Below are positions 11,120 to 24,600 of a stretch of DNA of 60,819 bases, in pieces. The stretch is from the NCBI GenBank assembly GCA_001642005.1, contig LWCA01000074.1:1-60819 (forward strand), given 5' to 3'. Source of the DNA: Intoshia linei. Its lineage: Eukaryota > Orthonectida > Rhopaluridae. The stretch's first letter is position 1, and every line of letters starts with the position of its first letter. Position numbers and translations under genes: made by a program. The notes beneath the pieces are model-generated. The model was not told the DNA's origin. It saw only the letters and a list, made by a program, of their open reading frames with translations, and searched no databases.

Positions 11120-11582
11120 CGAAAAACCTCAGTGCATTTACTTTTCGGCGTTTTATGCAATAATATCATAAAACCAAACCTCATTAACAGTGTTGAAGTT
11201 ATCGCTCGAAAAATAAGACGTTTCGATATAGGTGGAACAGTTGACAATTTATCATTTCTTCTCAATGTTTTTCTAAATAAAAAAAGTATCATACCATCGG
11301 AAACGTTGATCAAATTTTGTACTTTTAACATTGCAGAACTTCTACTCGGCGATAAACAAAAATTAAGGGGCACTTAAATTAATTCCTTTGTAAAAGGATT
11401 AAAAATTTAGCAGATGTTATCGAACTTCAAGTTATAAATTAACTTCGAAAAAGCCTAGTAAAATTTAGTTTACATTTGGACGAATCTACTAATGTGTTTG
11501 CAAGATATGTTGTGAATGATAACATTAAGGAGGAATATCTGTTTTGTGAGTCATTAAATAAAACTACAAGAGAATTGATGTA
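11120..11582 (+). pseudogene. hAT (ZBED5-like) transposase pseudogene
   Basis: The plus strand reads 'FLNKKSIIPSETLIKFCTF' and 'ELLLGDKQKL'. After frameshifts it reads 'KFSLHLDESTNVF', 'ARYVVNDNIKEEYLFCESL' and 'NKTTR'. This is the SETLIKPC ... LDEST ... RYI..DIKEEFLFC.PL series of ZBED5/GTF2IRD2-type hAT transposases, with the first catalytic Asp (LDEST) still present. At least two frameshifts and the missing N and C termini make it a relic. Confidence 0.72.
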
Positions 11583-12976
11583 TTCGAAATAAATTATATA
11601 TTAATACACTAAAATATATGTCAATTTTTTATGGGCCCTATAATTTACTTTTGCCACCAAATAGAAAAATTTTTACATAGTCCTTTGATTTTTCTAGTGG
11701 TCCTTTGGAAAATATATTATATATGACTATGATAGCTTTAAATGTGATATTTGGTGGTTTTTGGTGTAGTATGCTTAATATCTATCCATTTGTGACTGAA
11801 ATTGCCCTTATAAATTTGTAATATGCCACTTATTACTTTTGTTACAACATAATTTTGTGAGGCTGGATTTTCTATTCTAACAAATTAAAAAAAAAAAAGG
11901 AATAAAATAGATGTCCATGCCGGTATGCGAGTGAGCCTATCAAAAACAATGCGAAGATTTAGCTTACTTATTTCAAAGCAACAATAACGATCCCATTAAA
12001 ATTGATGTAAATAAATTTGTTCAATTGTTATGTAAATGTTTTCCGCTACTACTTAATTCGTCTATTTTCTGAGTCTTTAATATTATATTTGAATAGTCTA
12101 TTTTTGATTAATGAATTAGGTGGTATGACTAGGGCTACTACATTTCCCGATATTTTTCAATAGAAAATAGATAACATATCTACTGGATATTGCATTAGAA
12201 CTTACAAAGCTTTTAGTGGATATGATAGTTGACACGTTTTCATTTTTATCAATTGGATCATAAATAATGAGTACGAAAAAAATACTTTGATGGCCCCTGG
12301 TTGATGCATAATTTCTACTAGTATATGTATATATTATACCAGTGATTGAAAAATGTGTGTTTTCGTGTTAAAAATACACACTTGACATTTTAAAACAAAT
12401 TTCAAAAAAATTATAAAAAAATAGATTCCATGAATCAATAAGGTCCATTTGTGTACCATTGATATCTACAAGCTTTGTACAATGAAAATTATTCAATTGA
12501 ATTGTATGAATAGCAAACATTCAGTCTGACTAGACGAGAGCTTCTAAAATTAATTAGACCGGGGTGTTAAAATTAATTTAAGAAATGCTGGACTAGACAC
12601 TTACATTTTTTCGAATTAATCAGTACAACTGTGTTAAATAGCTTCAATTAAAATTAAATTAAGTGGTCAATAAAAAGTTTTTATTAATTATAAAATGGTC
12701 AATTTGTGAGGCTGATATACCAGTCTACGCGAAATTAAAATTTTAAATAATATAAAGCACATCCTAGATTAAACGACAAACAAAAAATAATTGCAAAGTA
12801 TTTATAACGTTAGTGCGTATGAGCCTTTTTAAATGATACATCGTCATTGAAAGGGTTAAGAAAAATATGTTACTAATGGGCGGAGTAAGTCTTAAAAATA
12901 AACCAAAGTTTCACAAAGTGACATCGTTTAACAACAGTTTAACTAATTCTGATAGAATCAGCGAAAATAATTGCAA
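11583..12976. other. Intergenic AT-rich sequence, 3' of Ena/VASP
   Basis: No coding or RNA gene seen. NOVA and Ena/VASP are transcribed towards each other across this spacer. Confidence 0.45.
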
Positions 12977-14511
12977 TTAATATAAATTACACTCTATTAA
13001 TTCATTCTTAGTATTAGCTATGTCTTGTTTAATTTCAATTTTAATATTTTGCAATTCATTTAAAATTTGTTGCACATCTTGTTTTCCTAATTTATAATTA
13101 GAATTTGGAGAATCAGATCTAAATAATGAAATTAACATACTAAAAAAATATTAAACTGATTATTTTTATAAGCAGGTCCTGTCCATGCATCACTATATTT
13201 CTTGACGTTTTCCCTGAAAAAAATTATAAATAAAGGTTTATATATAATTACATCGACGTATTTGCTTTATTATCGCTTATTGGTTTAGTTTTATTTAGAA
13301 AATGGGCACCGTTCGATTTAACTTCTTCCGTTGTAGTTTTGGGTAAATCTCCGGTGATAATGGAATTCTAAATAATAAATAAATAATTAAACGGGTCAAC
13401 CTGTTGTCTTTTTTTCAATTTCATTGCCATTTCATCCATAAAAGAATTTGTTTCTTTCGGTTGATCCTTAAAATATGACCATTATTTTAATTTAAAATAA
13501 AATAAAACATTAAACGTAATTTAAAATATTTTACAATGCTTTTTTGTTTCACTGGTTTTAATTTATTACCACCAGCGATGCTACTAGCAAAAGAGGAATT
13601 TTGGTTTTGATTAGCTTTTATACCAACTTTCACTTGAGGAGGACCTGCTACTGGCGGTGGGGCGTTTACCTGGGGCGCAGATATTGGAGTAGGATTTGAT
13701 GCGACTTCAATATTACTTGGGATAAAAGATTTAGAAACAAGAGGTTGAGGTAGACTTGATTTAACCTCATTTTCTTGTTTTTGAATTAGACTTGATTTCA
13801 AGACTAAAAAATTACACACTGAAAAATATGAAACATACCACTTGATCTCTCTTCATTCTTATTACGAGCCATGCTAAGAAATTGGTAAAGTTCATGTCAA
13901 TTAAATATTACCTGCTAGTTACATTATTTTGTAAATTTGATAAGGTCGCTTTTACTTCTTTATAAAATGTAGCCGATTCCTTCTCATTTGTAAACAGAAA
14001 ACCGTATACATTTTCCATGGAATGTGCGTAGTGAATAAAAACTGGAGTTGCCTGACTGCATTTATCAGATCTAGACATTTCAATTTCAAATGAAATCTAA
14101 ATATTAGCATGCTTTAATTATTTAGTTACAACCCAGGAGTAGGGATTGCCCTAATTGGTTATAAATTTAAAAAAGTTGCTGAATGACGATATTTAAATAA
14201 TTGGCTAAAAATAGTTTAGTGACATGAAATATGCAAAAATTTGAGATAAGATGAACTAAAAATTTACCTCATTTTCATTTTTTTTAATACCATAAATTAT
14301 GTAGTTTTCTTTTTGCGTGGAATAAACTAATCTAACGCACCATACATTTGAAGCACACGTAGATTTGGTAACTTTAATACCACTGCCGTAAACTTCCCAC
14401 GATTTGTTGGCATACAAGGTAATTGTACCAGTAGTTTCCTGATATAATCGTTCGTTATCTCTAGACAATATAGAATGTATAATCTTGTCAATACCTGACT
14501 TGTGACGTCAT
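12977..14511 (-). CDS. ena: Ena/VASP family actin-assembly protein, complete
   Basis: Nine exons: 14511-14495, 14460-14268, 14096-13912, 13873-13839, 13803-13535, 13466-13401, 13367-13252, 13213-13157 and 13118-12977. They give 1080 nt and 359 aa; introns are 34, 171, 38, 35, 68, 33, 38 and 38 nt. An EVH1 domain fills residues 1-130: 'TITLYANKSWEVYGSG' keeps the Tyr and Trp of the proline-binding triad, and 'SMENVYGFLFTNEKE' matches the VYGLNF strand. A proline-rich stretch (about 180-200, 'PTPISAPQVNAPPPVAGPPQ') would bind profilin or SH3 domains. A G-actin-binding block 'SSFASSIAGGNKLKPVK' (213-229) and an F-actin-binding block 'FMDEMAMKLKKRQQ' follow. The last about 38 residues form a coiled coil ('QQILNELQNIKIEIKQDIAN') in the place of the tetramerisation domain. 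All hallmarks of Ena/VASP are thus present, though shorter than in flies or vertebrates (about 380-800 aa). It should promote actin-filament elongation at leading edges and adhesions. First exon is only 17 nt. Confidence 0.9.
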
Positions 14512-14766
14512 TTTTTATCTAAAGATATATTAAGTCAAAGTGGTTATTTTGTTTTCAAAATAATAAATAAAACAAAGTAAACAATTATAATTAATAATTC
14601 TCATTAAAACATACCAATTGCCTATGCAGTATTGTAAATATGAAAATAAAGTCAATTTCAATAAATTGTAAATAAGAGATAAGCAACCAACATTTGTTGT
14701 TTTGAGGTTTATATGGATATGATATAAAATATCAAAATATATATTTTATTCATCCATTTATTTACA
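14512..14766. promoter_or_regulatory. Shared divergent promoter region, Ena/VASP and GNA1
   Basis: Only 255 bp separate the start codons of two genes transcribed in opposite directions, so the core promoters must overlap or adjoin here unless distal untranslated exons exist. The stretch is AT-rich with several TATA-like runs, and I cannot choose a functional one. Confidence 0.5.
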
Positions 14767-16796
14767 ATGGGTAGCTCAGTATTTGATATTTCCGACTATT
14801 TAAATGAGAAAGTTGTTAGTGACTTGAGGCGTACATTTTCTACCGTCAATATTCGTTTTTTGGAAAAAGGAGACTATCATAAAGGCAAAGCTATATCATT
14901 TAAATGTATTATTATATAGGTTTTTATGAACTACTCTCTCAATTAACGCATGCCAAAAAAAAAAGCTTTAAGGAATTTTCGGGTTCATTTATGCCACATT
15001 CATTTTTTTATTAATTGTAGATCGTTTTGACGAAATATTTAAGACGGGAGATAATTTTATATGTATAATTGAAATTGAAAAAAAAATTGTTGCTACAGCT
15101 TCTTTGCTTATCGAGTATAAATTTACTAGAGATCACAAACTGGTAATTTTTTATTTGATATATTTACAGTCGTACTCCTCTATAATGGACTCTCATCATA
15201 ACCAACTTAATAAAATAAAAAAATATTTTTTAGCGTTTCTTCGTTGCCCAATATGGTTATTTTATTTTAACTCTATTTTCTAATAAATTTTATTTTTTAT
15301 ACATTTAAAAAGTGGCTGAATGAATTTATATCCTTACTTATATTAAGTAATTTGCATTCTATATAAAATATTTGTTAAAAATGAAGATCTGTTTATTTAT
15401 TTGTCTGTAAAAGACAGACACACAGACATTCATTTTTATATAAGTAAAGTATTTAATTAAAAATGTATACTCGTTTGTTTCAGTTTATTTAAGAAAGTAA
15501 AAGGAGTCTACATAGTTTTTCACTCTAGTTTTAAAAATTCCATATTTCTATTCTAGTTTTTCGAGGATGATGTTTTATCGCAAATTTCATTTTCATAATT
15601 TGATTTATTCAAGATCAAAAACCCTAATTATCCTTTTTTTAAAATTCAAATGAGTCCTAGAATTTTAAAAAATACACAATCTCATAAAGATTTTAAAATT
15701 ATCAACATTATGATAAATTTCAATTTCAAAATATTATATCTTCACGGCCAAAATACCATATTACCTTTTTTTTAAAAAATAAAAATAGTCCTAGAATTTT
15801 AACAAAAATGACAGTTGATAGTTATATCCTGTTAAAACACACAAAAAATGTCAATCTAATAAAGTGACGCCTTCGTGATTAAAAAAATCACCTTATTATT
15901 GATTTTTTTCGAAACTATTTTATTAAAACAAAAAATGTGAAATAATAAACTGTCCTGCAATTAAAAAAAAATTCATCAACGCAATAAAGTAATAATTATC
16001 TACATGTATTTCTTTCTTTGATTAGCGTGTTTTTTCAACTTATTAGTCGTCCACTATCGTTTTGCTCGTCGGTATACTAATTTTTTTGTTCGCTATGGGG
16101 GAATACGACTGTATATATAAATTACTTTTTAATTTCTGTTTAGAGAGGTAGATTGGAAGATATAGTTGTAGATGTTAAATATAGACAGAATGGATTTGCT
16201 TCCATGTAATTATATTAACATTTATTGTAAAATACATTTTTGAAAAATTTATAAAAATATACAATTCTCAATAGATATTTGTCCCTAAAGACTTTTTATT
16301 TGATAAAAATTTTGTACATATAATTCAAGATTATTTGATTATATCGAAGTTAAGTATAACAACAATTTTAATTTTAATAATTTTTAAACCCCTTTTATAC
16401 TGTCCCGTAAATTACGAGCCGGAATATTAACAAATTAAAAGTAAGTAAATTTACATGATACCATATTTAGGAACACTGATTTGAAAAATTATATCTTTTG
16501 AGAACCTCGACTCACCTAGTTAAATATTTAGCATAAATTTGTTTTTGGTATGCAATTTTTTCAAAAATTCACAATTTGAAATAATATTGTTTATTTCATT
16601 ACATTTTAGTTTAATTAATATTCTTAATAAAATTGGAGAAAATTTAAATTGCTACAAACTATCATTAGATTGTTTTGATAAATACAAAAAATGTTACCAA
16701 AATTTTGGGTATACATGTGAAGATGGGGTAATAACAATGATAAAAAGAATTGGACCTCAGTCTAACGATGATGTTAATTTACAAAAAGATTATTAA
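14767..16796 (+). CDS. GNPNAT1: Glucosamine-6-phosphate N-acetyltransferase (GNAT fold)
   Basis: Exons 14767-14884, 14920-14982, 15021-15142, 16144-16205 and 16610-16796 give 183 aa, the normal length of GNA1. The enzyme acetylates glucosamine-6-phosphate with acetyl-CoA in UDP-GlcNAc synthesis. Evidence: 'GDYHKGFYELLSQLTHAKKK' matches the N-terminal helix region, 'IVATASLLIEYKF' the beta4-alpha3 signature (human IVATATLIIEHKF), 'RGRLEDIVVD' the RGRVEDVVV strand, 'RQNGFA' the (Q/R)xxGx(G/A) acetyl-CoA loop, and 'LNCYKLSLDC' with 'CYQNFGYT' the C-terminal LNCYKITLEC and FYKKFGY. Introns are 35, 38, 1001 and 404 nt. The first has a GC donor (AAAG|GCAAAG) because phase and frame allow no GT. The third holds a copy of repeat A. 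Ena/VASP lies head to head upstream. Confidence 0.93.
15395..15985 (-). repeat. Dispersed repeat family A, partial copy (GNA1 intron)
   Basis: Reverse-orientation copy of the 3' half of repeat A. It has the 'cagacacacagac' end, the 'cagtttatttaagaaagtaa' segment, 'atatcttcacggcc', 'gtgacgccttcgtgattaaa' and 'attttattaaaacaaaaaat'. It lies in the 1001-nt third intron of GNA1. Confidence 0.65.
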
Positions 16797-16822
16797 ATTT
16801 TACCTACACATGGTCCATTATT

Positions 16823-16828
16823 AATAAA
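16823..16828 (+). promoter_or_regulatory. Poly(A) signal of GNA1
   Basis: AATAAA about 26 nt after the GNA1 stop codon; a short 3' UTR like that of NOVA. Confidence 0.5.
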
Positions 16829-19800
16829 TACATATTTATATTTTATTTATGTTTAAACATTGTTTATATTGGAGAAAATTTTATTACTTGCAGTGGCGTA
16901 GCCTGACTTCTCAAAGGGTGTGCGGACAATAATTCCATGGCAATATAATTTATTTAAATTATAATTAGTGAATGATTAGAAATGATTCATTACTAACTAA
17001 ATAACGCATAATAAGAAAACGTGTGCGGTAAATTTTAAATGATAACTTGATATCATTTTTACAATAATCATTTCCATATTATGGATGTTATCCATAACGT
17101 AAATGTTAAAATTAATTCATATAATAATATGAAATTGTGTACGGTAAATTTTTAGCACACATTGAGAAAATTTTTACTGTATAAATATCTTTCCAAAACA
17201 TCTTAACAATGTAAATCAGTGGTTCCCACCAGTAGCGGATCTAGTTGGGTGGCTTGACAAATTTTCCCCTAAAATATTTTAATTTGTATATTAAAATTGT
17301 GTAAAATTAAAAAAATTTTTCTAGTACCCATTAAATTAAATTAAATTGCGTTTATTGAATTATCCTTGTTATCATTATATGTAAATTAATTTAATGCATT
17401 ATCAGTTTCAGTTAAATTATCGGACTTAAAGTTATTGATAATCGAAAGAGAATTTGCCAAAAATGTCGATTTAGATACATTTGTTGAAGAATTTATCATA
17501 ATGAAAACTAGAAAAAAAATATAAATTATTAAATATAGAAATATATTAATAAACATAATATAAACATTCAAATTTTAATAATTTATATGAGTTTGGTCCC
17601 CTAATAATTATTTCGTTTCCTGGCTGAAAATCCTAGATATGCAACTGGTTCCTACACTTATTTTGTATATTGCCCAATTTTTCATTATTATTCTGTTTGC
17701 GCCTCTCAAATAAAAGATTTATAGAAAAATAAAAGATAAAGAAAGATGGAGCTGTAACTTTTTCCCAGTTTTTCCCAGTTTATATTTTTTTCGTATCAAA
17801 AATGAAATTCTAAACACAATCTCTGAATCAAATTAATTTGGTTTATAATTAAATAATTGAATTTTAAATATTATTTTGATATATAATAGATAATTCCACA
17901 TACCTTGCAAATCAATAAATAAGTATTATTATAATAATTATCTAATGAGTTGCATTTTGGCTTTATTACTCATTAAAATTCATAAATGGTGACTTGACGA
18001 AAAACATGTCAAATTCAACACACGGGAAAAGGTATCAAGGTAATTTTAAAATTATAAATCTGAATCGATTATAATTTACATTAGTTGAATTTCATTGAAA
18101 TTATTTCAATGAGGAAATTGTCCACGTTTAATTTAAAATATATAAAAATATTATAATATACTAGTATTATAGTGTATTTACCCACCTTCAATTTATTTGT
18201 ATATTAATAGTAATCCTTAAGTATAAGTTATTAATGATTATTGATCTTTGGGTGATTACACTCTAATATATTTACCAACTATCAATTACAAAAAATTAAT
18301 AATTGTAATTAATAATTGATTGGCAGATTCAACAGTCATGTACATTAAATATAACTAAATTCCATTTCTAGACTATTTAACATAAGGTACATGACTAAAA
18401 ACGTATGTTTTGTAATGGGCTATAATAAACATGCTAAATTATAATCAATACGATCGATCAATAAAGAGTGTTCCATTATATTAATGTTATAAACGATAAA
18501 TATGCACATTTTAACACAATTTAAAATAAAGTAAAATTTCTAGACAATCTTGATAATATTTGGATAATATAATAGATAATAGAATATTGTTTAAATAGGT
18601 ATCTCTTTATTTACCACACGCGAATATTAGTTAATGCATTTCCATTTTGTGTATTTTAATACTAACCATCAAATTCAAAATCTGATAATTTAAATTTAAT
18701 TAATGCAATATTAGACAAATGTATGAAATGTGTAAGGAAACCTTCAAGATAGACATTTTAAAAATCGATTCAAATTAACAAGTATTAGTCACGTGTTGTA
18801 CTGTTTTCCCTTTAGTGATGCTAGCACACCAATAACAACTTTAATTACCGACAAATAAAACAATTACGTATAGATATTTTTTATATCTAATAAATTCAAA
18901 ATAATCAAATATATATATATAATTGATTTTACTTCAATCAACTTGTGTGCAAAGCTATGCACTTTAAGCAACATTGTTGACACTTTGAATTATAGAACCA
19001 CCTTGTAATTTTACAGGAGTTCACACATTTGTATTCCATTTCTAATATAAAGTGTCGACATATGGAATATTGTTTTTGGGTAGTTATTAAGAAATTAATA
19101 TAATTTATTTTTTAGAATATACTAGTGATGGTGGTACTCTACACCAAAAGTTTTATTATTACAGACAGACCATCGTGTAATATTAATTTTAATTATATTT
19201 TCAATTGATTTACCCAGCTAATAATTAATTATTCTAAAAAACTGTTCAATTGGTAACCTTACTTTTAAAGTATAGTTTTGTATTGTAAAGTATTGTCGAA
19301 ACTAATACATGTAATGTATTTAAGAGGGTAAAAGATGTAATATTCATAAAAATAATATTTATCCCAACCGTAATATAATTTCATTAGCTCTAAGAAATAT
19401 TTTGTGTTTTTCATGTATCGATAATGTTTTTGCAGCGTCACCCTTGCAAGTCTAAACATTTTTTACATCATTAGAAAAAATTTTCAATGAAAAATTATTT
19501 TGAAATTATTTACGTAAAATTTCAGAACTGATCAAACCACACTAAATCCACAAAATCAAAATTAAACCCGAAAATTATCCCAAACATTTCATTATGCAAT
19601 ATAAAACCTAGCCAGATTTCTACGGTTCTTGTCTGACACGAAAAAATATGGTGTTGAAAATATTTACAGTGTTAATAATTTTTTAAATTTGGAATTTTAA
19701 AAAATGAAGTCTATATTTACAACAATTTGGGGAGATTATACGAGGGTCTCATCTATGGCAGTTTCGGTTGTTTAAGTTTTAATGTGCAACGTTACACCAC

Positions 19801-21604
19801 AAATATCGACCCGTGGTCCAAAAAATACAAAAAGTCAACAGTTTGGCATATTTTTAAGTACATTGTAACATATTAAATTATAATTTAATTTTAGAATATT
19901 ATTAACATAAATTATGTATTATGTCTACTGAAATTAATTTTTTCATAGTATTTCGATAAAATTTTCATTGTTCATAGGATTCAGATGTTTTTTGTGCTAT
20001 GCGTTTTATTTAAACTTTTTCCACCATGGACCACATAATTTTTTAAAAAAATCGCTTTAATTTTGAACACGTTACTGAGAAAATCTTATAAATATACAAA
20101 TCCTATAATTATAATAATCAGACATAATTTTTAAATATAATAAATATACCAAGAGTTAAAAACCGACTTCCAGTTTTGATTCAAATCTTAATTCGAAGAA
20201 ACAGAAGCGTTCTCATTAAAAATTTGTTTTTATTTATTTTGCAGTTTAAATCAACGCTTCTGAACCTCCGGTCCGCTAAAATAGATATAAAAATAATATT
20301 GATATTTCCTCGAAAAAAATGAGAAATGTCGATAAATCAACCGTTGAGGATTCCTTAATTTTAAAATCTAATTTAGACTAAAATTTAGTTCCACACATTT
20401 TGTTTGAAAAATTTTGACTAATAGTATTTTTACAGACCATTTACCCATTCTGAACTTATTTTTTCATCAATATCTTATCCTAACCTTATAAATTAACTAC
20501 AATTAATAAGAATAAATATAATTTGGAAATTATAGAATTGTACTTTTGAAATTTTGTCGAGATTTGTGTTTCCTAATCTTTGCACTGCAGTGGACTGGTC
20601 AGTATAATTTTCTTAAATTTACACAGAATTTGAATAAAATTTTTAAAATATATCTAAAATAACATAAATGCTTCGAATAAACACGAAATAGCGGTTTACT
20701 ACAATTAAAAACTATAATGTTACGATTGAATTTATCTACCACCTTTTACCAATCCGTTAAAATATTTTTGCATATTCTATGGTCATTAAAAGTGAAAAGA
20801 TTAGTAAAGGAATTGTATATTTTGTAAATATATTTTGGTATAGGGCTGTGGAGACCCAATATGAGGTCCAGATTATATAGAAATTGTAAGTTTTTAAAAA
20901 AAATATAAAATAAATTGGGTTCCTTTATCCATTGCATTATTGCACGGGCAACAAGGTCTTGATACACTTTTTAATGAAAGTTGACATTCTGAAACATTAA
21001 AATTCTCAATGTGTAAAATAAATATTTACCAGTTCTAATTTGGTTTTGAATTTTATTCTTAATAAAATAAATAAGCAAATAAAATATTCACTCACATAAT
21101 TATATAAGACTATAATTCAAAGTCTACATTGCCAATGCCGGGCCCACCGTACCCCATACTTTATTTAGAGGAGCCTCAATTAATTTTTGTAGATTTTGTG
21201 AAATTTTGTGGAAATCTGGGCTACATTTTTTTATATTATATTTATTTGTATAATTTTGTGTATTAAAATTAATATGTTAACTCAAGGCCCTTGGATATGT
21301 GACTAGAGACTATATGACACTATGTCACGTTAGCGAAAAACAATTTAGGGGTCTATTTTGATTTTCGGGACTGGTGGTTTCGTCTCTGTACAATGCCATA
21401 ATTTTTTTTTTTTATTTTTTTTTTCATTGTTTGTATTCAATAGGTAGGACAAAGGTTTGAACTTTTTTTAATGACATTTTGTAACTATTTTTAATGTGAA
21501 CATAATTATAATTTCTCATATTATCAAAAAAAAAAATTTTTGTAAAAATACAATAAATGTATATGAAAACTATTAATATATATATAATTGATAAATTGGA
21601 TTAG
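16829..21604. other. 4.8-kb stretch without recognisable gene
   Basis: AT-rich throughout. hAT-type terminal fragments are suggested at about 16892 ('cagtggcgtagcctgac') and 17221 ('cagtggttcccaccagtagc'), without paired ends. Short open frames (for example 17386-17571 and 20746-20967, both minus) lack splice partners and family motifs. The missing 5' exon(s) of the membrane protein that starts at 21605 may lie here, but I could not identify them. Confidence 0.4.
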
Positions 21605-24600
21605 ATTATATGGACGATGTTCGAAAGTGTAATATATTAATATATTTGAATGCAACAAAGACCACGTCATTTGTGTTGGGAGCTGAAAACAGCGAAAAAA
21701 TCAAAAAAACCCAAATAAAACCATATGATTGCCTCGTTAGATTCAATTTTTATCAAATAAACTACATATTTACATTTTCCCCGATTAGTTGGTATTGTAA
21801 TATGGACCAGGCCCTAAAAGCAACACACGAAGAATTACCATATCTCGATATACTGGAAGGCTGTCACGAATCGTACATAACAAGACTGGTAATTATACGA
21901 ATCAAATTTTATTAATTTTATAATTTTTTAACGATAATTATAGGATCGATGGAATTGTTCAAATAATATTGTTTTGAAAGGGGAAAGTAATTTGAATTGT
22001 GTAACGTTCATTATTGAACGAGGTTCCGGTTTAGTTGATTTTGATTTTGAAATCCTCATTAAAACAAAAAAAGGTATTTTAAAGTAAATTTTATGTATAT
22101 TATTTACTGAAAAAAAGTATAATTAAAGTAACCAATATATTGATTAATACATGTATATTATTTAGTTAAACGTAATGTGATAAAATTTAGTTTATAAATG
22201 TCAGACTTGTCAATAACGTATTGGAAATTTAAAAATTTTTATTTTAAGATTTAGTTTAAACATTTTAAAGCCATTACTTTAATAATTATTATAATTAAAC
22301 GTGATTTTAAAATATAATTTTGTATTGGACGTTTTTAATACATTTGTAAATTATATTATATTATTTACATTATACAATTACATAATAATATTTTATTTTT
22401 TCAAAATTCATTATCAATTTGCATATATTAATAGTATAAATTCAATATTTATTTAACATATTCATAACATTGTAAATGTATTATTTTAAATTCCTTTGGG
22501 TACTTTGTGTCATGCATAAGTCGAAGTTGTCTGAAAAATGTTTATAGAAATGAGATAAGTAAATATGTGAATTAATAAATACAAATCTGGTTAGAATAAG
22601 TTGTTTTATGCAATTTATATTCAACATGTCTGTTTTTTACAATTGTTACAACTGGCTTAATATTATTCGAAAAACTGTGAAGGTGTGTGAAAATTTTTAA
22701 CTCCTTGGTGAAATTATGCAGCCTCATATTTTAAAACAGTTAAAAAAAATTTCAAAGTCCGAATAATTTTTATTAAATTCGTAAATATTTTTTACTTTTA
22801 TATTTTTATTTAATTTTTTCTTAAATTTAAAGTTTTGCATTGTAAAACTTACCGTACGAAGAGATACTCTTCACGGGATCCACAAAATTTGGTTAAAATG
22901 AATACCTAATTTTTTTATATCATTGCGTATGTATGTCTTTGTGTCTGTCTGTCTGTTCCAGTTTATTTGAGAAAGTAAGAGTGGTCAAATTTTAATAAAA
23001 TTCTATATTTCTATTACAGTTTTTCGAGCGTGTTGTTTTATCAAATTTCATTTTCAGCAATTGAGTGCTTCAAGGTCAAAAACCAGAATTATTAAAAATA
23101 CATTATCTGATTAAGATTATTAAATCATCAACATTATGATAATTTTCAAATTAAAAATCTTATATCTTCACGACTATAACGACAAATTACCATTTTTTGT
23201 AAAAATAAAAAAAGTCCTAAAATTTTATACAACATAAATTCTGGGATAGTTTTTGAAATCATAAGCATTATCATAAATGGCAACCTAAAAAAATTTTATT
23301 TTCATGATTAAAAACCCAGATTACCCTTTTTAAATAATTAAAACAGCGCTAGAATTGAAAAAATTTCAATCTGACAAAGTGACGCCTTCACGGTCGCAAA
23401 AGCACTTTATTAAATAAATTAAAAATATTCAGTTTTTTTATTTCGAAACAATTTTCTTAAAACAAAAAATTTGAAATAATGAACGGTACTACAATTAAAA
23501 AACATAAAGATTCTTATGATACAGCTTATTTTGGTTGACATAAATACAGTATATAACAGTCAACCTAGTTGAGTATACTAAAAATTCTTGAAATCATAAG
23601 TTGAGATTCCCAACTATTTTGTGTAATTTAAATAATGTCTAGAGCAGGGGTGCACAACGTGCGGCCGTGGGCAATACATTTGATCATAATGCAATATATC
23701 ATTTTACTTCAAATTGAAAAGTTAAAATGAGATTTTATTCAAGGTCTATTTAAAATATTTTAGTCAAAAAGTTACATTTTTAACTTTGTCCCAGTTTCTC
23801 AAATGTTAGCGAAGGGCACACAATTTCAAGGTAGTCACTAATATCTTTTTTTATGTCATTATTAATATTTACATATTTTTTTTATGTCTTCCACTCTAAT
23901 GTATCAACAAATCGGTTTTTAATGTAACTTTTTTCTGTTGTCCAATTATTATTAATTATTTACCAAAAAATATTAGTAAAAGGAGATTTTTCAAATTTTT
24001 TTTAAATAAGGTTTTTTCTTATCGAATCAGTCAGAAGAATTATTAATCTAAAAAATTGGTAAATCGGGATTTTTCATAAAAATATTGCTAAAAGCGATTT
24101 TTTTCCTTAAGAGTTGATAAAATTTTGTTTTTTCTTTTGGAATCAGATGGGGTAGTTTTTATTATAAAACTTTGGTAAAAATGGATTCTTAAAAAAAATA
24201 CTGATAAAAAGGGATTTATTCCTTAAGCGTTGGTAAAATTTTGATTTTTTTCTCATAAGATTATATTAAATTGGATGATTTAATGAACTATGTTGAAAAT
24301 TGTAGATTCGACTACAATCATCTAAATTTTCGTATTCACTTTTTGGGGTGACCAGTCACTCAGATAAATGACCAATATGGTGTTAATTTATATGAGTGAA
24401 TTAAGGATTAATTTTAATTGAAAATTATTAATTAAAACTTGCTAATATTAAAATTTAAAGAAAACTATTTTATTAGACCTAAAATTTCTCAATCTCCAAG
24501 TAAATTTTGTGCGGTCGTAGTATCAATGAGAAAAGTAGCATTGTGGCTGAATTGGTGGAAAGGTTGTGAACCCCTAGTCTAGAGTCTTGGATAGATGGAT

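Noticed and set aside
17386-17571. Short minus-strand hydrophobic ORF, and similar ones at 19265-19459 and 20746-20967
   Set aside because: No splice partners, no motif, composition as expected for AT-rich non-coding sequence.
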